A stretch of DNA of 64,000 bases from Wyeomyia smithii. Lineage: Eukaryota; Arthropoda; Insecta; Diptera; Culicidae. Position 1 is the stretch's first letter. Every line of letters starts with the position of its first letter. Below the pieces are notes generated by a model. The model ran no database searches, was not told the origin of the DNA, and saw nothing but the letters and a program-made list of their open reading frames with translations. This document shows, piece after piece, positions 1-12,433 of the stretch. The DNA is taken from positions 167,304,118-167,368,117 of the forward strand of contig NC_073694.1 of NCBI RefSeq assembly GCF_029784165.1. Reading direction: 5' to 3'. Both the position numbers and the translations under genes were made by a program.

Positions 1-3000
1 GTATCTGACCTTCCGGGATACAGACGATGCCGACGACTTTAAACGTTACTCGGAGCTTGATACCAAGTTTAAAAGCTTGACTAAGGCAAAAAACGCGGAT
101 ATTGGCGTCGGTTCGTAAACGAGACGTCGAGGGAGACATCAATTAGCACTCTTTGGAACACAGCCCGAAGAATGCGGAATCGCGTCACGGTCAACGAAAG
201 CGAGGAGTCTTCAAGTAGGTGGATATTTGATTTTGCCAGGAAAGTATGTCCGGACTCTGTTCCTGCGCAAAACCTTGTTCGCGATACGTCTCCGGGCCAC
301 GACGCGATAGAATCACCTTTTACGATGGCAGAATTTTCAGTTGCCCTCCTGTCCTGTAACAATAACGCGCCTGGGTTAGATAGAATCAAATTCAACTTGT
401 TGAAGAATCTACCCGGCAATGCCAAGAGGCGCTTGTTGAACTTGTTTAATAAGTTCCTGGAGCAAAACATTGTACCGCAGGATTGGAGGCAAGTGAAGGT
501 GATCGCCATCCAAAAACCAGGGAAACCAGCTTCTGATCACAACTCTTATAGGCCGATTGCAATGCTATCCTGTATCCGGAAATTGATGGAAAAAAATATA
601 ATCCGTCGCTTAGACCACTGGGTCGAATCAAATGGTCTGCTATCAAATACTCAGTTTGGCTTCCGCCGTGCCAAAGGGACGAATGATTGTCTTGCGTTGC
701 TTTCAACAGATATTCAGCTGGCGTATGCTCGCAAAGAACAAATGGCGTCTGCGTTCTTGGACATTAAGGGGGCTTTTGATTCCGTTTCTATTGACATTCT
801 TTCGGGTAAACTTCACCGACAAGGATTTTCTCCAATTTTAAACAATTTTTTGCACAATTTGTTGTCCGAAAAGCACATGCATTTTACGCATGGTGATTTG
901 GCAACTTTTCGAATTAGCTACATGGGTCTTCCCCAGGGCTCATGTTTAAGCCCCCTTCTTTACAATTTTTATGTAAATGACATCGACGAATGTCTGGCAA
1001 ATTCATGCACAATAAGACAACTTGCCGACGACAGCGTGGTCTCTGTAACAGGAGCCAAAGCTGCCGATTTGCAAGGACCATTGCAAGATACCTTGGACAA
1101 TTTGTCTGCTTGGGCTCTACAGCTAGGTATCGAATTCTCTCCGGAGAAGACTGAGATAGTAGTTTTTTCTAGGAAGCATGAACCTGCTCAGCAACAATCA
1201 CAATTAATGGGTAAAACGATCTCTCAGGTTTTGGTGCACAAATATCTTGGTATCTGGTTCGACTCTAAGGGCACCTGGGGTTGCCATGTTAGGTATCTGA
1301 TGAAGAAAAGTCAGCAAAGAGTAAATATTCTTCGTACAATAACCGGATCATGGTGGGGAGCCCACCCAGGAGACCTTATAAGGCTTTACCAAACAACGAT
1401 GTTGTCTGTAATTGAGTACGGGTGTTTCTGCTTCCGCTCCGCAGCAAACACACATTTGATCAAACTGGAGCGAATACAATATCGTTGTTTGCGTATCGCC
1501 TTAGGTTGCATGCAATCGACCCATACGATGAGTTTGGAGGTCTTAGCCGGAGTTCTACCGTTGAAAACCCGCTTCTGGAGCCTGTCTTCTCGTATTCTTA
1601 TCAAATGTGAGGTCATGAACCGTCCTGTGATTGAAAATTTTGAAAGGTTAATCGAACTCAATTCTCAAACCCGTTTTATGACATTGTATTTCAATCACAT
1701 GTCCCAAAATATTAACCCTTCTTTGAATATTCCAAATCGTGTCAACTTATCAAATACTTCTGATTCTACTGTGTTTTTCGATACATCCATGATAGAAGAA
1801 ACTCGTGGAATCCCGGATCATTTACGCGTGCAGCAGATCCCTAAAATTTTTTCCAATAAATATCGAAACATCAACTGCAACAATATGTTCTACACTGACG
1901 GATCACTTCTCGATGGGTCCACTGGCTTCGGTGTCTTCAATAACAATTTAACCGTCTCCCATAAGCTCGATAATCCTGCTTCTGTTTACGTCGCAGAATT
2001 AGCTGCTATTCAGTACACCCTAGGGATTATCGAAAAAATGCCCACGGACCATTATTTCATCTTTACGGACAGTCTCAGTTCTATTGAGGCTCTTCGATCG
2101 ATGAAAGATGTTAAGCACTCTCCGTATTTCCTGGGGAAAATACGGGAACATCTGAGTGCTTTATCCGAAAAATCGTTTCAGATTACCTTAGCGTGGGCCC
2201 CTTCTCACTGCTCGATACCGGGCAATGAGAAAGCGGACTCTTTGGCTCAGGTGGGCGCATCAAACGGTGAAATTTATGAAAGACCAATTGCTTTTAATGA
2301 ATTTTTCGCATTTGTACGTCAGAATACGATCATCAGTTGGCAAAATTCTTGGACCAGAGGAGAACTGGGAAGGTGGTTACATTCCATTATACCCAAGGTA
2401 TCGACGAATCCGTGGTTCAAGGGGTTGGATGTAGGTCGAGATTTCATTTGCGTGATGTCTCGGCTTATGTCCAATCACTATAAATTTGATGCGCATCTCC
2501 GTCGTATTGGGCTCGGGGAAAGTGGTATCTGTGCCTGTGGTGAAGGTTATCACGACATAGAGCACGTTGTTTGGCCATGCCCTGTACACCGTGACGCCAG
2601 GTCTAAATTAATAACTTCCCTCCGGGCCGAGGGTAGAGAACCAGCTGTCCCTGTTCGTGATGTCTTGGCGAGTCGCGACCTACCCTACATGTCCCTTATA
2701 TACATTTTCCTGAAATCCATCCATGTGCAAGTCTAGTCCCATTCCATTCCAACCACATTCAACAAAACGGCAAGAACACGTCGTAGACCTCGATTTTGGA
2801 ACCAGCAATTGAACCCCACACGAACTCGCCAGGAAAACCCGAGGCCTTTTTTTATATCTTGGCTCAGCGGCACACACCATATGGCAACTTGAACACCAGC
2901 GAACAACAACAACGAACCAAAACCAGCAACTAGACCCCGCACAATACCCTCAGAACCCGAGGATTACAAGCCCCTGTCCCAGCTCATGACATCGTGGCTT

Positions 3001-3241
3001 AGCAGAACAAATCCATACATGCTGCATATTCATTCGATGATCATCAGACGACTATTCAACTACAAAACACTGATTGAATAATACATGCTAGTTTTAAGAT
3101 AGACTTAATTTCAGCTCGTAGTCGGCAGCGAGGATAAGCAATTTGCTTATAGATTTTAAGTCATCCGATATTATTGGCGCCGTCAAACATTGAATTGTAT
3201 TTGTGCCGTGTCAAATAAATGATTTGTGAAGAAAAAAAAAA
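1..3241 (+). mobile_element. I-clade non-LTR retrotransposon, 5' end off window
   Basis: The element runs from the window edge to an A-rich tail at about 3230-3241. It holds an ORF2 with reverse transcriptase and RNase H, then about 500 bp of 3' UTR with no second gene. RT followed by RNase H and a C-terminal Cys/His motif is typical of the I superfamily (I/Loner/LOA/R1-type); the exact clade was not resolved. It lies in the same orientation as the Golgin gene downstream, probably in one of its upstream introns. No target duplication can be tested because the 5' end is missing. Confidence 0.85.
2..2736 (+). pseudogene. Non-LTR ORF2: reverse transcriptase + RNase H, frameshifted near 88-93
   Basis: The open stretch from ATG 172 encodes 854 aa. 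In frame 2 the reading continues upstream to base 2, then meets a stop at 113. In frame 1 coding continues upstream of ATG 172 back to the A run at 88-93, so one A appears lost there. Seen in the 854-aa part: RT motif with LDIKGAFDS (about residue 198), LPQGSCLSPLL (about 254), and LADD in place of the usual FADD (about 285), both aspartates kept. RNase H follows: YTDGS (about 576), ELAAIQ, FTDSLSS and HCSIPGNEKADSLA, so all four acidic residues are present. A C-terminal CACGEGYHDIEHVVWPCP finger closes it. The endonuclease would lie upstream of the window. Apart from the frameshift the ORF is intact, suggesting a fairly young copy. Confidence 0.85.
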
Positions 3242-3259
3242 TCTCGTAATAATATTTCT

Positions 3260-3545
3260 TAACAGAAATAGGACAGAAATCAAACAAAATAACATCTCCA
3301 AACGAATGACAGTATCCATTTTTTTCGATTCGCGAGTATCAATTGACCATCTGTTGTTTGTGCGAGAGTCGATGGTCGTTCTACATTTACGAGCGAAAGC
3401 CTACTGCGATACACACTAACGAAGCGAAATCAAATAAAAGTGTTGACCATTTACAAGTCTGAAAATCAGATATTTTCTATGGAATTGCTCAATACAATAA
3501 CATTTGATAAATTATGATCGAGTATAATGGAGCCCCATGAAGTAT
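3260..3545 (+). repeat. Dispersed repeat, copy 1 (second copy at 18450-18660)
   Basis: The segment resembles 18450-18660 in the same orientation. Shared blocks include CGTTCTACATT followed by ACGAGCGAAAGCC (3376-3400 and 18568-18592), GCGAAATCAAATAAAAG-like sequence (about 3424 and 18614), and GCCCCATGAA near the end. No ORF or TIR was recognised. It lies between the retrotransposon tail and the first visible Golgin exon. Confidence 0.6.
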
Positions 3546-3736
3546 GAGTAAGTTAGATAGAAATAGAATGCGATATAATAACGTCCACAACATTAATATA
3601 AGCATATTTTGGCTTTTTGAGCATATTGTTTTTTCGTGTGTTGCGTCACTGCGCCCAATTTTTTGCTTGCAACCGAAACCTATTGACCATCCACAACCAA
3701 CTAACCCCTCAATTCTACCCCTCTGCTCACTTTCAG

Positions 3737-6700
3737 CCCGACCAGCAGCATGGCACGTCAACATCTACCGTCGCGGGCACTTCCGCTGCGTCCCCCCTAG
3801 AGGACAGTTGGTTCTGGGATCCGGAGCAGAATGTGTCGTCCACTTCGTCTTCGTCGAAGAAGGGCGACGAGAATGATTCACCCCGTTCGGGATCGGATCT
3901 GACCACCATTCCATTGGAGACACCCGCCACCGAGGGCGAAATAATCGAACGGTTGCACCGGCAGCTGGCCGACAAGCGCCAGCAGCTGAAGAAACAACAG
4001 CTAGAGAATGCACTGCTAGCCGAAAAACTGACCCAGGTGAGCAGCGAAAATCGTGAACTCAACGAAAATATCGAGGCGCTCGATAAGCAGCAAGAGCAGG
4101 TAGTGGAAAATCTGCTGACTGTAAAGAAAGAATTGCAGGACAGATGTACACAGCTGGAGGAAGAACTGCGCGTGAAACAAGGAGAGGCAAGCGTAGCACA
4201 GGAGTTGGATGAACTAAGGAAAAAACACAAACTGTTAGAGCAGAGCTATGTGCAGTCGTGTCATGAAAGTGTTCGCCTGAAGACTGAACTAGAAAGGATA
4301 GTTGTTGATAACGTCGATACGGTGAGCGCGCTAGAACATGAAATTGATGAACTTAAGAGTAGTCTTCAAACGGAAGAAAACAGACCCCGTGATTCCACCG
4401 ATGCAGCAGATAAAAAGATCAATGCTCTCACAGTGAAAAAATCCAACCTGGAACAGCAGGTTGCAACACTGCGCGATGATACCGAAGTGATCAGAAATAA
4501 GCTTCAAGAAGCGGAAAACGAATGTCAACGCATGAAGAAGCTAGAAGCGGACTATGAGAGCTTACAGAGCGAGTTAGATGAGTTGAAGCAGAAAGCAGAA
4601 AACGATGCATACGTTCCTCTTCAAGAGGAAGATCAAGCGGATTTGGAAGAGCTACGCAGAACTTATCAGGAACAATTGGCTGAGGTCGAACGATGGAAAA
4701 GCGATTGCGATCATTTACAGGAAGATAACTTAATTTTGCAGCGAAATGCTGAAAATCTTCAATCGAAACTTGCCAAGCTGGAGTCGCAGTTGAAAGAGAA
4801 GGATGAACTGTTACTACAACAGACAGAACGAAAGCCGGTGGAGGATGAACAGAAACAGCAGCTTCAGCGAGAAGTTAGCGAACTGCAGAATGAGCTGCGA
4901 AGTGTGATTATTGATAATTCCGTGCAACTGGATGCCAAGGAGAAGGAATGGCAGGAGAAATTGAACTTTTTAAAAGCAGAAAACTCACGTATCCAGCACA
5001 GCAAGGACACTCTGGAGGCAGATTTGATACAGTATGAGAAAGAATGCGCAAGTCTGATGAAGAACAACGATTTACTGATTGCGGAAATTGAAAACCTTAA
5101 AAGCAAAAAGCTGGAAACAATCAACGAAAATGCCGAGGACAGCATCATTGTTCTGGAGAAGCAGTTGGAAGATTGTAGTATGCTGAACAAGAGCCTGGAA
5201 GATGAATATAATGAAGTCAAAAGAAAACTGGAGGAAGTTTTAGAGGAAAGAGAAGAACTAGAATCGAAGGTGGAGAGCTTACAAAACACGTTGAAAGAAC
5301 GATCAAAGGGCGTCAAAGATCTTCAGCTGAAGGTTGAATCGCTTGAGAGCGAAAAATCGCACCTAGAATTGGAGATTGCCGAAGCGCAAACTAAACCGGC
5401 CCAACAACAGGACACCGACGATCAAATTGAACTGTACCGAACACAAGCCGAGTCTCTCCAAGCTCAACTGACAACCATAAACGAAGATCACGCTAGTCTT
5501 GTACTGAAGTTGCAACAACTGCAACAAACCTCGGTAGAGAATATAAAACAATCGGAAGCAAAAATTTTAGAGCTGGAAACTTCTTTGGGAGCGAATGAAA
5601 GAATGATTAAACAGCTGCGTGAGGAATTACAGGATAAAACAGAAAAAATTGCTGAGCTTACAACCTCGGAAGAGAGTTTGAAATTAATACAAGATCGACT
5701 AGAAGCCGAAACGCAAAAATGCATAGCTCTTGCGGCAGAAAAAGAAAACATGGAAGCCCAGCAAAAATCGAAACTAGAGGAAATCGACCAACTTAAGAGT
5801 GATTATGAACGTCTGTCCCAAGTTACTAGTGGAAAACTGGCTGAGCAAGCGTCCAGTATGGATGCGTTAACGCAGCAAAAGGAAGACCTGGTTCAGCTAA
5901 TAACCACGAAGCACAACGAGAGCGTCCAATATCACGCGGAAATCCAACGACTAAGTCAGCTACTACAAATGCAACAAGTAGCTACGTCTGAGTGCCAGCA
6001 GTGCGCAGCACTTCGCGAACGTATCGTCTCGCTTGAAGCTCAAACCGGAAAACTGGCAGATTTTGATCGAATGACCGATCAGATTCAGTTTCTACGGGAG
6101 AAATCTGACATCCTTACAAACAATTTGATGACCGAGCAAACAAATCAGAAGTTGTTGCAGCAGGAAAAGCAGGAACTGACTGAGCAGAAGAATGGCCTTG
6201 CTCGAGATCTGGAACGGCTGCGGCAGCATCTGCTGGAAATCGAAGAGGCACACACGCAGGAAACGGTCGAACTGCAACAGCGGTATGATGAAACAAGGGC
6301 CAAATTGCAAGCTCTCGAGGAAGAGGTTAAACATTCAACCAACGCGCTGACCTCAGCAAGGTGAGTTAGAGTTTTTATATTAATAACAGAATTAATTGAA
6401 CTGCTCGTTTTTTTTCAAAAGCATTCGCGCCAGCCAGCATGCCGAAACGCTCCAGACCCAGTACCAGCTTTTACAGCAACAGCGGGACGAACTAGTTGCC
6501 AAACTGAATGCTGCTGATGATCGAGATCAGAGAAATTTAGCTTCGCTTACAAATTTGCAGTGCGCTTTAGAACAGTTCCAGATTAGTAAGTAGCCTTTCC
6601 CAGTGGTCGGCCATAACTAACGATACTATCCCCGAATGTATAGATAAGGATCGCGACATAGAGCTGGCCACGAGTGCCATCCGCAAGCAGGTGGAGCAAT

Positions 6701-9700
6701 CACAAGCGCGGGAAAGTGCTCTCAAGGCAGAAATTCGACAACTGCAGCAGCAGTTGAGCGACGCGAAGAATGGTCTGCTGGCCGCCGCTAGAATATCTGA
6801 CCAGTTGGAGATTGCCCAAGTCACCGTTGCCACGCTAAAAGACGAACGTAAGTATTTCTTTAATATGGGTTATTGCGGAAGAACTTAGCATGTTTGTGTA
6901 TGTGTAGACAATGTTGACTCTAATCTTCTGTTTTCGCTTTAAAGCTCATTAATCCTATCTTAAACAATGACACTCACTTTTTACAGACCCTAGTACAGAT
7001 GCATGGGCGTTTCTGTCTTTTCATTCTGATGGCTTTCCGTCTCTCTTTCTGTCTGACTATTTTGTTGATGAATGTACAACACATTCGTGCAATGTTTGAT
7101 GCTATCATCGTTCTTATCGATCATATCACCTGCCTAGTACTACACTAATCAATTATTTTCCAAGCCTCCCTTATCACTCTTTCTGTGTATCAGTGGTGAA
7201 ATTAAATTACTTTAACCACCCATTCTAAGCGCTAGTGACTGAGCTCTGCTAGTTGGTAAACGGATTGCATCAGAAAATGTTAACGCGGGTAGCGTGCCGC
7301 AGGAATTCCTCGGTTGACAGCGGCGGATTTTCTAACTAACAATTCATTATAACCAGAGCACGGAACCGGTAAACGCACATCACGCACGTACCTCTATTCC
7401 GCTAAGGGTACAAATCATAATCACGTCAGCAAAATAAAAAAAATGCTATTTACCGCTACCACCACCCCAGTACCACAACATTACACACACATCGGAATTA
7501 CGGTTCGGCTGAAAGGTCAATATCAGCTGGTAATTCTGGGGGCTATCTGATTCATTCCCGGAATTCCAACTGATATCCACTTTTTAGTCGAGATGATCAA
7601 AATTGCATCATTCTACGCACGATAAAATAAAACTCAACGGGAAGAATCGCATGGTATAATTAACTTATCACAACCGAACATCAAACAAAAAATACCAGGC
7701 ACATCCATGGAATGAAGTGTAAACTAGTGAAGTAAGGACTCGACTATAGTGTGAGTGTTTGTGTTTGGTTAAATTTTAGTTTTTTTATTGTATTTGATGT
7801 TAATTGCATCACATGGTACTGATTTATGCACCTTATTCACCATCGCATCATCTCTCATCGTCACTTACAATTTACTGCACCCCATCACTGCGTAGAGCAC
7901 TTAACGATCAGGTAATTGGCCAGCAATGGTATGCATATTTATGTAATCACAGAACCAACAAAAAAGGTGACAAAAATGCGTCATTACCAATTCACGCCTA
8001 CGCACATCAGCGCGGACAGTCACGCACGTACTTGCCGCCTTCGACAGCCAAGAATGGGTCGTTTGGGAGTTCGCTACTTGCGCAGACTGTGTTTGATCAG
8101 CTTGCCTCACTACAATAGGGTGACGCCTAGAGCTAGTGTAGAGACGCTTTGCAGTTTTGGTGGCTCGTTTGGAGCTTGTGTGCTAACACGGAAGGCTGTA
8201 TTCGAACGTTTTCTGAAAGGAAAAATTTGCGGATTTTTTTTGTTTTGCGACTCCAGTAACAATCTGAACTGATTGTACAAGTGTTATACAAGAGGTAGTA
8301 GATTTAAGTAATGTTGCACTAGTTTAAATTAGAACATATTTAAAAATATTCAAAAATCTTCAAGTAATTACGTAAAAAAATTAAATGTATATTGAAGTGA
8401 TGAAAATTAAAAATATAAGTCTTCTGATATTTTACCAACAACTTTTTAATGAATTTAGTGCTACTTGAAAAGAGAGCTGCAACAAAAATAAAAATGGCTC
8501 AGCAAGACTATTCCTTTTTTGTCGGATGAGTTAGCTACCGCAGAGCCTGAAATATGTATTTATATAGCAGAAAAATGACATTTTCTAAAAACAAACAATT
8601 TGATCGAGTTTGGAAAGTCTCAAATTCTACTGTACTTCAATATGTTAAGATTCCATATTTTAAACTCCGTAACTGATTTATTTAGTACTTAGAAAAAAAA
8701 AACATAAACAGGATCAACACGAGAAAGTAAAGCTTGTGCAATCCCATTTAAGTGGATATTTACAAAGTACTCGCTTAGCTGGAGAGCGCTTGCGAATCTA
8801 TTTTTTTCTATCTAATCAGGCCAATACACTAGTCTATCGATGATTCCCGCTGATGGATCATAATACACTTATCTATTCTGCAAACACTCAGTTCCATTCC
8901 ATTATCTTCGTAACAATTTCCGGGTTTACTTCAAATTACATCACGTTAAAATTAGGATTTCAATCCTTCTGAAACATCCAAAGGTTTCATGATCTGTATT
9001 ATTCTAAATAGCCTCTCTCTGCCCTCTGTTGAACGATGATGAATAGTTAAGATACAATTTTTACTTGAAATATGCAGTACTACCGAGAAAGTGAAGGATT
9101 TTGTATAAATATAAGGTCAGATTGGAGTTCATTTATGAAAACATGATTGACTAAGGAAAATTGAACAGCTTTGAAGCTCGACCACAAAAAGGCGCTTCTA
9201 GACCCGCAGCTCGAAAATCACTGACTGCTAACTATTTACAGCTCAGACGTGTGCACACAAACCACTCGCGCACACTAAACTTGCAAAAGCGTCAACTAAA
9301 AAAAGCGTTAAGGGTTAGTTCAGTATATAATAAATGCTCAAACTAAGGACCATCGACCGGCAGCTGGTTGAATTCCGATCCCAATCAAAAAATGGAATCA
9401 GTAAGTAGATCGTTTTTGTGTGAAGCAATTTAGTACAAAACAAAAAAAAAGCAGAAAGCCCGCCGTAACCAGCGGAATAGGAATGTTACCGCCAGCGTCG
9501 CACGATTCCAGGGTAATCTCAAATTGTAACAGTGGGTTTTTACCATTGTAAGCCGTTCGGTTTTCCACTGCCACCCTGGCAAAGATGGGAGCGGACATGG
9601 TTTCACCTAACCCACGTTACAGATTGGGGTTTCCCCGGGACGGGCTGTAGTCATCGTCGTGCTTGTGTGTTATTTTTTTTTTTAAGTTCCAGTTTTATTT

Positions 9701-10897
9701 GATTTTGAACGTGCTTCTCGTTGTGTATAGTTTGCTGTTTCGCCTCGTGCTGGATGTTAGTGCAAATGTTCTTTATCTATTTGTATGCATTTTTTAGTGA
9801 TTTGTAATACGTTTTTTGTTGTGTTTTCTTATGACCTTTTACTGAATGAGAAGCCAAATCGGTTTAGTAACAACAACGAGCATGATGTCAGAAGCTGCAA
9901 GTGACCGATCCGTGCACGAAAAATAATTTCTGTTCGCCGGATTGAGTATTACATCAGGTACTGGTGTCGATATTCGAAACGGAAAGCGAAGGTTTCCTGT
10001 AGCAACCTACCAGTACTTATGTTATGCTCTCTTCGCGGACAGTGCATGCAACAAGCGAATGTGTTTGACAAACCCCGCGTTCAGAACTAAACAGATTACT
10101 ATCACCTGGGAAAATGCAGTAATATACCCTTATATGAGCTTTTTTTACATAATCCTAGTACCCACATTACACATACCGAGTTTTCAACAATATTATTTCA
10201 AATTGTTCCATTCTAGTGGCCAAAAATAGCGAAAAATATCAAACTCTCGAGAGTCGCTTGCAGGCGACAGAGGCCGGCCAAGCGGATAAAGTAGAGAAAA
10301 CCCTGGTGAAGAATCTGCTGATCGGTTACATAGTGGCACCAAACCAGAATGATAAGCATCAAATCTTGAAGCTCATATCGGCCGTACTCACCATGGACCA
10401 GAGCGAGTGCATCAAAATTGGCCTAAACCGCCCCAGTGGCGGTTGGTTAAATAACATTCTAGGTGGCGGTGGCTCTCCACAATCTGGTAATCCTCGCTCG
10501 TCCTACTCATGTTTTCACAACTCCTTTTGAAACGTATCATTCTTTTTCAGCAAATAATTACAACAAGGAAAGTCTGACGGAGGCCTTCGTTAAATTTCTC
10601 GAGAAAGAGTCAACTCCCCGGCAGCCGAACACGGCCGGTTCCGGGCTGCTCAATATAATGACCCACGAGCACCAACCGACAGCGACATCGTCCAGGACGA
10701 ATACTCCCGTTCCTCAGCAACAGCAAACTCAGCAACCAACGGCGGATCAGAACCATAACCCGATACTAGCGACTACGGGCGCGGTTCAGCCAGTACAACC
10801 AATTTTGCTGGGGGAAACTACTCTACTACAGCAGGTGGGCTTTCAACCCGCACGGAGCTCCAGCTCTATCCTGAAGGACATACTCAGCGATTCCTGA
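3737..10897 (+). CDS. Gmap: GMAP-210/TRIP11-type Golgin, five 3' exons (5' end missing)
   Basis: Exons are 3737-6360, 6422-6585, 6644-6847, 10217-10486 and 10551-10897, all with GT-AG borders and matching phases. They sum to 3609 nt, that is 1202 aa plus stop TGA. The acceptor is TTTCAG at 3731-3736; no in-frame ATG follows for hundreds of bases, so at least one 5' exon, which in the family carries the lipid-packing ALPS motif, is outside the window or unseen. Residues 1 to about 1000 are charged coiled coil with heptads of L/E/K/Q. The end carries KNLLIGYIVAPNQNDKHQIL, a GRAB-like domain that in this family binds Arf1-GTP at the cis-Golgi, then GGWLNNILGGGG and EAFVKFLEKES, both recognisable from the C-terminus of vertebrate GMAP-210. 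Known family role: cis-Golgi tether for small vesicles and Golgi structure. The homology is firm; the start is unknown. Confidence 0.88.
6422..6585 (+). CDS. Gmap: Golgin exon (coiled coil), 164 nt
   Basis: The exon follows acceptor AAAAG (AG 6420-6421) and ends before donor GTAAGT at 6586. It enters with 1 base to complete a Ser codon (AG|C) and encodes coiled coil beginning IRASQHAETLQTQYQLLQQQ. The upstream intron is only 61 nt. Confidence 0.85.
6644..6847 (+). CDS. Gmap: Golgin exon (coiled coil), 204 nt
   Basis: The acceptor is TATAG (AG 6642-6643) and the donor is GTAAGT at 6848. A split Asn codon (A|AT) joins it to the previous exon. It ends in ...TVATLKDE plus one base, which fits directly to the exon at 10217 as C|TG (Leu). 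The 5' intron is 58 nt; the 3' intron is about 3.4 kb. Confidence 0.85.
6848..10216 (+). other. Large Golgin intron, 3.4 kb
   Basis: The donor is at 6848 and the acceptor TTCTAG ends at 10216. The intron is AT-rich with no convincing transposon ORF or TIR element. The only coding-like signal is a short minus-strand ORF at 9398-9598. A donor-like GTAAGT at 9401 does not fit an exon of the host gene by phase. Confidence 0.75.
9398..9598 (-). CDS. Unidentified small ORF or gene fragment inside Golgin intron
   Basis: This minus-strand ORF starts MSAPIFARVAVENRTAYNG and looks coding for about 46 residues, with mixed composition, few low-complexity runs and G/C-rich third positions unlike the surrounding intron. 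The tail after about residue 46 (FLLFFCFVLNCF) reads through a poly-T tract and is probably not coding, so the true 3' boundary may be a splice donor near 9470. I do not recognise the protein. It could be the first exon of a nested gene, a retrocopy fragment, or chance. Confidence 0.25.
   Translation of the reverse strand: MSAPIFARVAVENRTAYNGKNPLLQFEITLESCDAGGNIPIPLVTAGFLLFFCFVLNCFTQKRSTY
10217..10486 (+). CDS. Gmap: Golgin exon with GRAB-like domain
   Basis: It opens with two bases completing a Leu codon from the exon ending at 6847, then AKNSEKYQTLESRLQATEAG (end of the coiled coil). The GRAB-like block TLVKNLLIGYIVAPN follows, with LISAVLTMDQSE, a predicted amphipathic helical pair. The donor is GTAATC at 10487. 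Confidence 0.85.
10551..10897 (+). CDS. Gmap: Golgin terminal exon
   Basis: The acceptor is TTTTTCAG (AG 10549-10550); the intron is 64 nt. A split Ala codon starts it. NNYNKESLTEAFVKFLEKES is the conserved tail of this Golgin family. A Gln/Thr/Pro-rich low-complexity stretch follows, with the final SSSILKDILSDS before TGA at 10895-10897. Confidence 0.85.
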
Positions 10898-11990
10898 TTT
10901 GAGCTATAAGTGCAACGTATGAACTACCTGTACTAAGTAAGGTACGTTTCCAATGCACGCTCTGTCGCCGTTCGCTAGTCGTCTCTGTTTGTACATATAA
11001 ATAGACAGGCTTTTTCGCCAAGAAGCTTTATGGTTGACGTATTATTAATTTAGACTGGTTGTTGCCGCCGTCATGGTATGATTCGGTTTTTTATGTTGTT
11101 TCTTTTTTTAACATTTTTGTGCAATTTTGCAAAGCGCCAAGCGAAAGGCAAAAGTATAAACATAAATATACGCAAGATACTGGACTATGCAAAGCCGGCA
11201 AACATAAACCTAGGATGTTTCGACCCTCTGAATAATATTGCAACCAGAAGATTATATTGATATAACTACTATCTGTGTTAGGCATGGTATCGCTCTGAAA
11301 CAATCCGACTCTCCATATCCTATCCCGTAGTTAAAATGATCAAATTTCGATCGCAACAAAATTACAACGAAATCTGTTGAAATATTCTTGCGATTTGCTG
11401 GTTCTGTTACGAACTATCCTGAACAGATGAGTTACAACAACTCCTCCAAAACCATACTCCTGAAACTCATTTTGCTAAAGATATTTTCCTCGAGGATGAT
11501 ACTACAATTCATATTCGTGATAATTATTTTTCTCGTCATGCAAAAGGTAAGGTACATAACGGAATGCCACTTTTAACAGAGTATCTATTATCACGATTCA
11601 AATTCATTTTTTAATCGCTCACAACGCTAATATCAACAATGCAACTGCTATGAAAGATAATAAAACGGAACAAATAAGTGTATTTATATAGTAATAAATT
11701 CGATTTCGGTATTGTTTCACGTCACTTTCTACCTACACAATTGTACGGGCTCGGTCGAAAAGAGATACATATGCCATAGTTCCTCTTAGCAGTTCACTAA
11801 AAAACTATTTACAGAAATCGATGCTCTAAGTTATTTTATAAAATTGAATCTACTTAAACTTAGACAGCTAACCGTTGTAATTGGGCATTTCAACGAATTT
11901 TGTTGATAATTTTATTTGATATAAGTACCTTCTAATGTTTCCACATCAGCTAGTTATCGTAGTGCGATCGTGCTTAACCCTGGACGGACA
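10898..11990 (+). other. Golgin 3' UTR and downstream spacer
   Basis: No gene is seen. A polyadenylation signal AATAAA lies at 11693-11698, about 800 bp after the stop. The stretch 11880-11960 resembles 21826-21915 (shared CTTCTAATGTTT and TTTATTTGA), so it may hold a small non-LTR 3'-end relic. Confidence 0.5.
11693..11698 (+). promoter_or_regulatory. Candidate polyadenylation signal of the Golgin gene
   Basis: AATAAA on the coding strand in an AT-rich context. It is a good candidate among several weaker ones; the cleavage site is not known. Confidence 0.4.
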
Positions 11991-11999
11991 CGTGACATT

Positions 12000-12260
12000 T
12001 TTTTCTAGAAATGAGAATTACGCACGTTGTATGCGGAGATTTTATGCATTACTTATGGGTCATCTCATACGGAGTGACCACGAATAAGCACAAACTTGGA
12101 CACGACCATCACAGATTTTGCTTGAAGTTTGGCGAATTATTCATCTAGTGTCACTTTGGAAAAATCCCTATTTTTTGGTCGATTAGAATACCCCCCACTC
12201 AATGAGACCCCCCCCCGCTTTGTAGCAAGATAACGCATTTTTCGTCAAAACAACTTTTTT
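12000..12260. repeat. Left arm of an older inverted repeat around the Penelope insertion
   Basis: The reverse complement resembles 18310-18540. Shared blocks are CTTGC-ACAAAG followed by a G-run and GGTC, then GATGAATA, AACAAAATCTGTGATG-like sequence, and ACAACGTGC. The arms are clearly diverged, unlike the near-identical Penelope copies between them, so they are older. Confidence 0.55.
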
Positions 12261-12433
12261 TATTTCCCATAATTTATAAACGTGATGCCCGAAAAATTTT
12301 GATGGGCGATTTTTGAGGAAAATAAAACATGGAATCCAGAAAAAAATATTATTTCTGACCGGAAGTGTTGCCAGATAGATTATTTTATAACTAAATTTAA
12401 TTGTTCGGCAAATGTGGCTAATTTAATTTTAGA

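Noticed and set aside
3733..4230. 165-codon minus-strand ORF over the Golgin coiled coil
   Set aside because: Antisense shadow of a repetitive coding exon (Ser/Cys-rich from antisense Glu/Gln codons).
9348..9400. A possible micro-exon of the Golgin gene ending at donor-like GTAAGT (9401)
   Set aside because: The phase does not fit between the exon ending at 6847 and the one starting at 10217, which join directly in frame; every start that fits the required frame lacks an AG acceptor or meets a stop.
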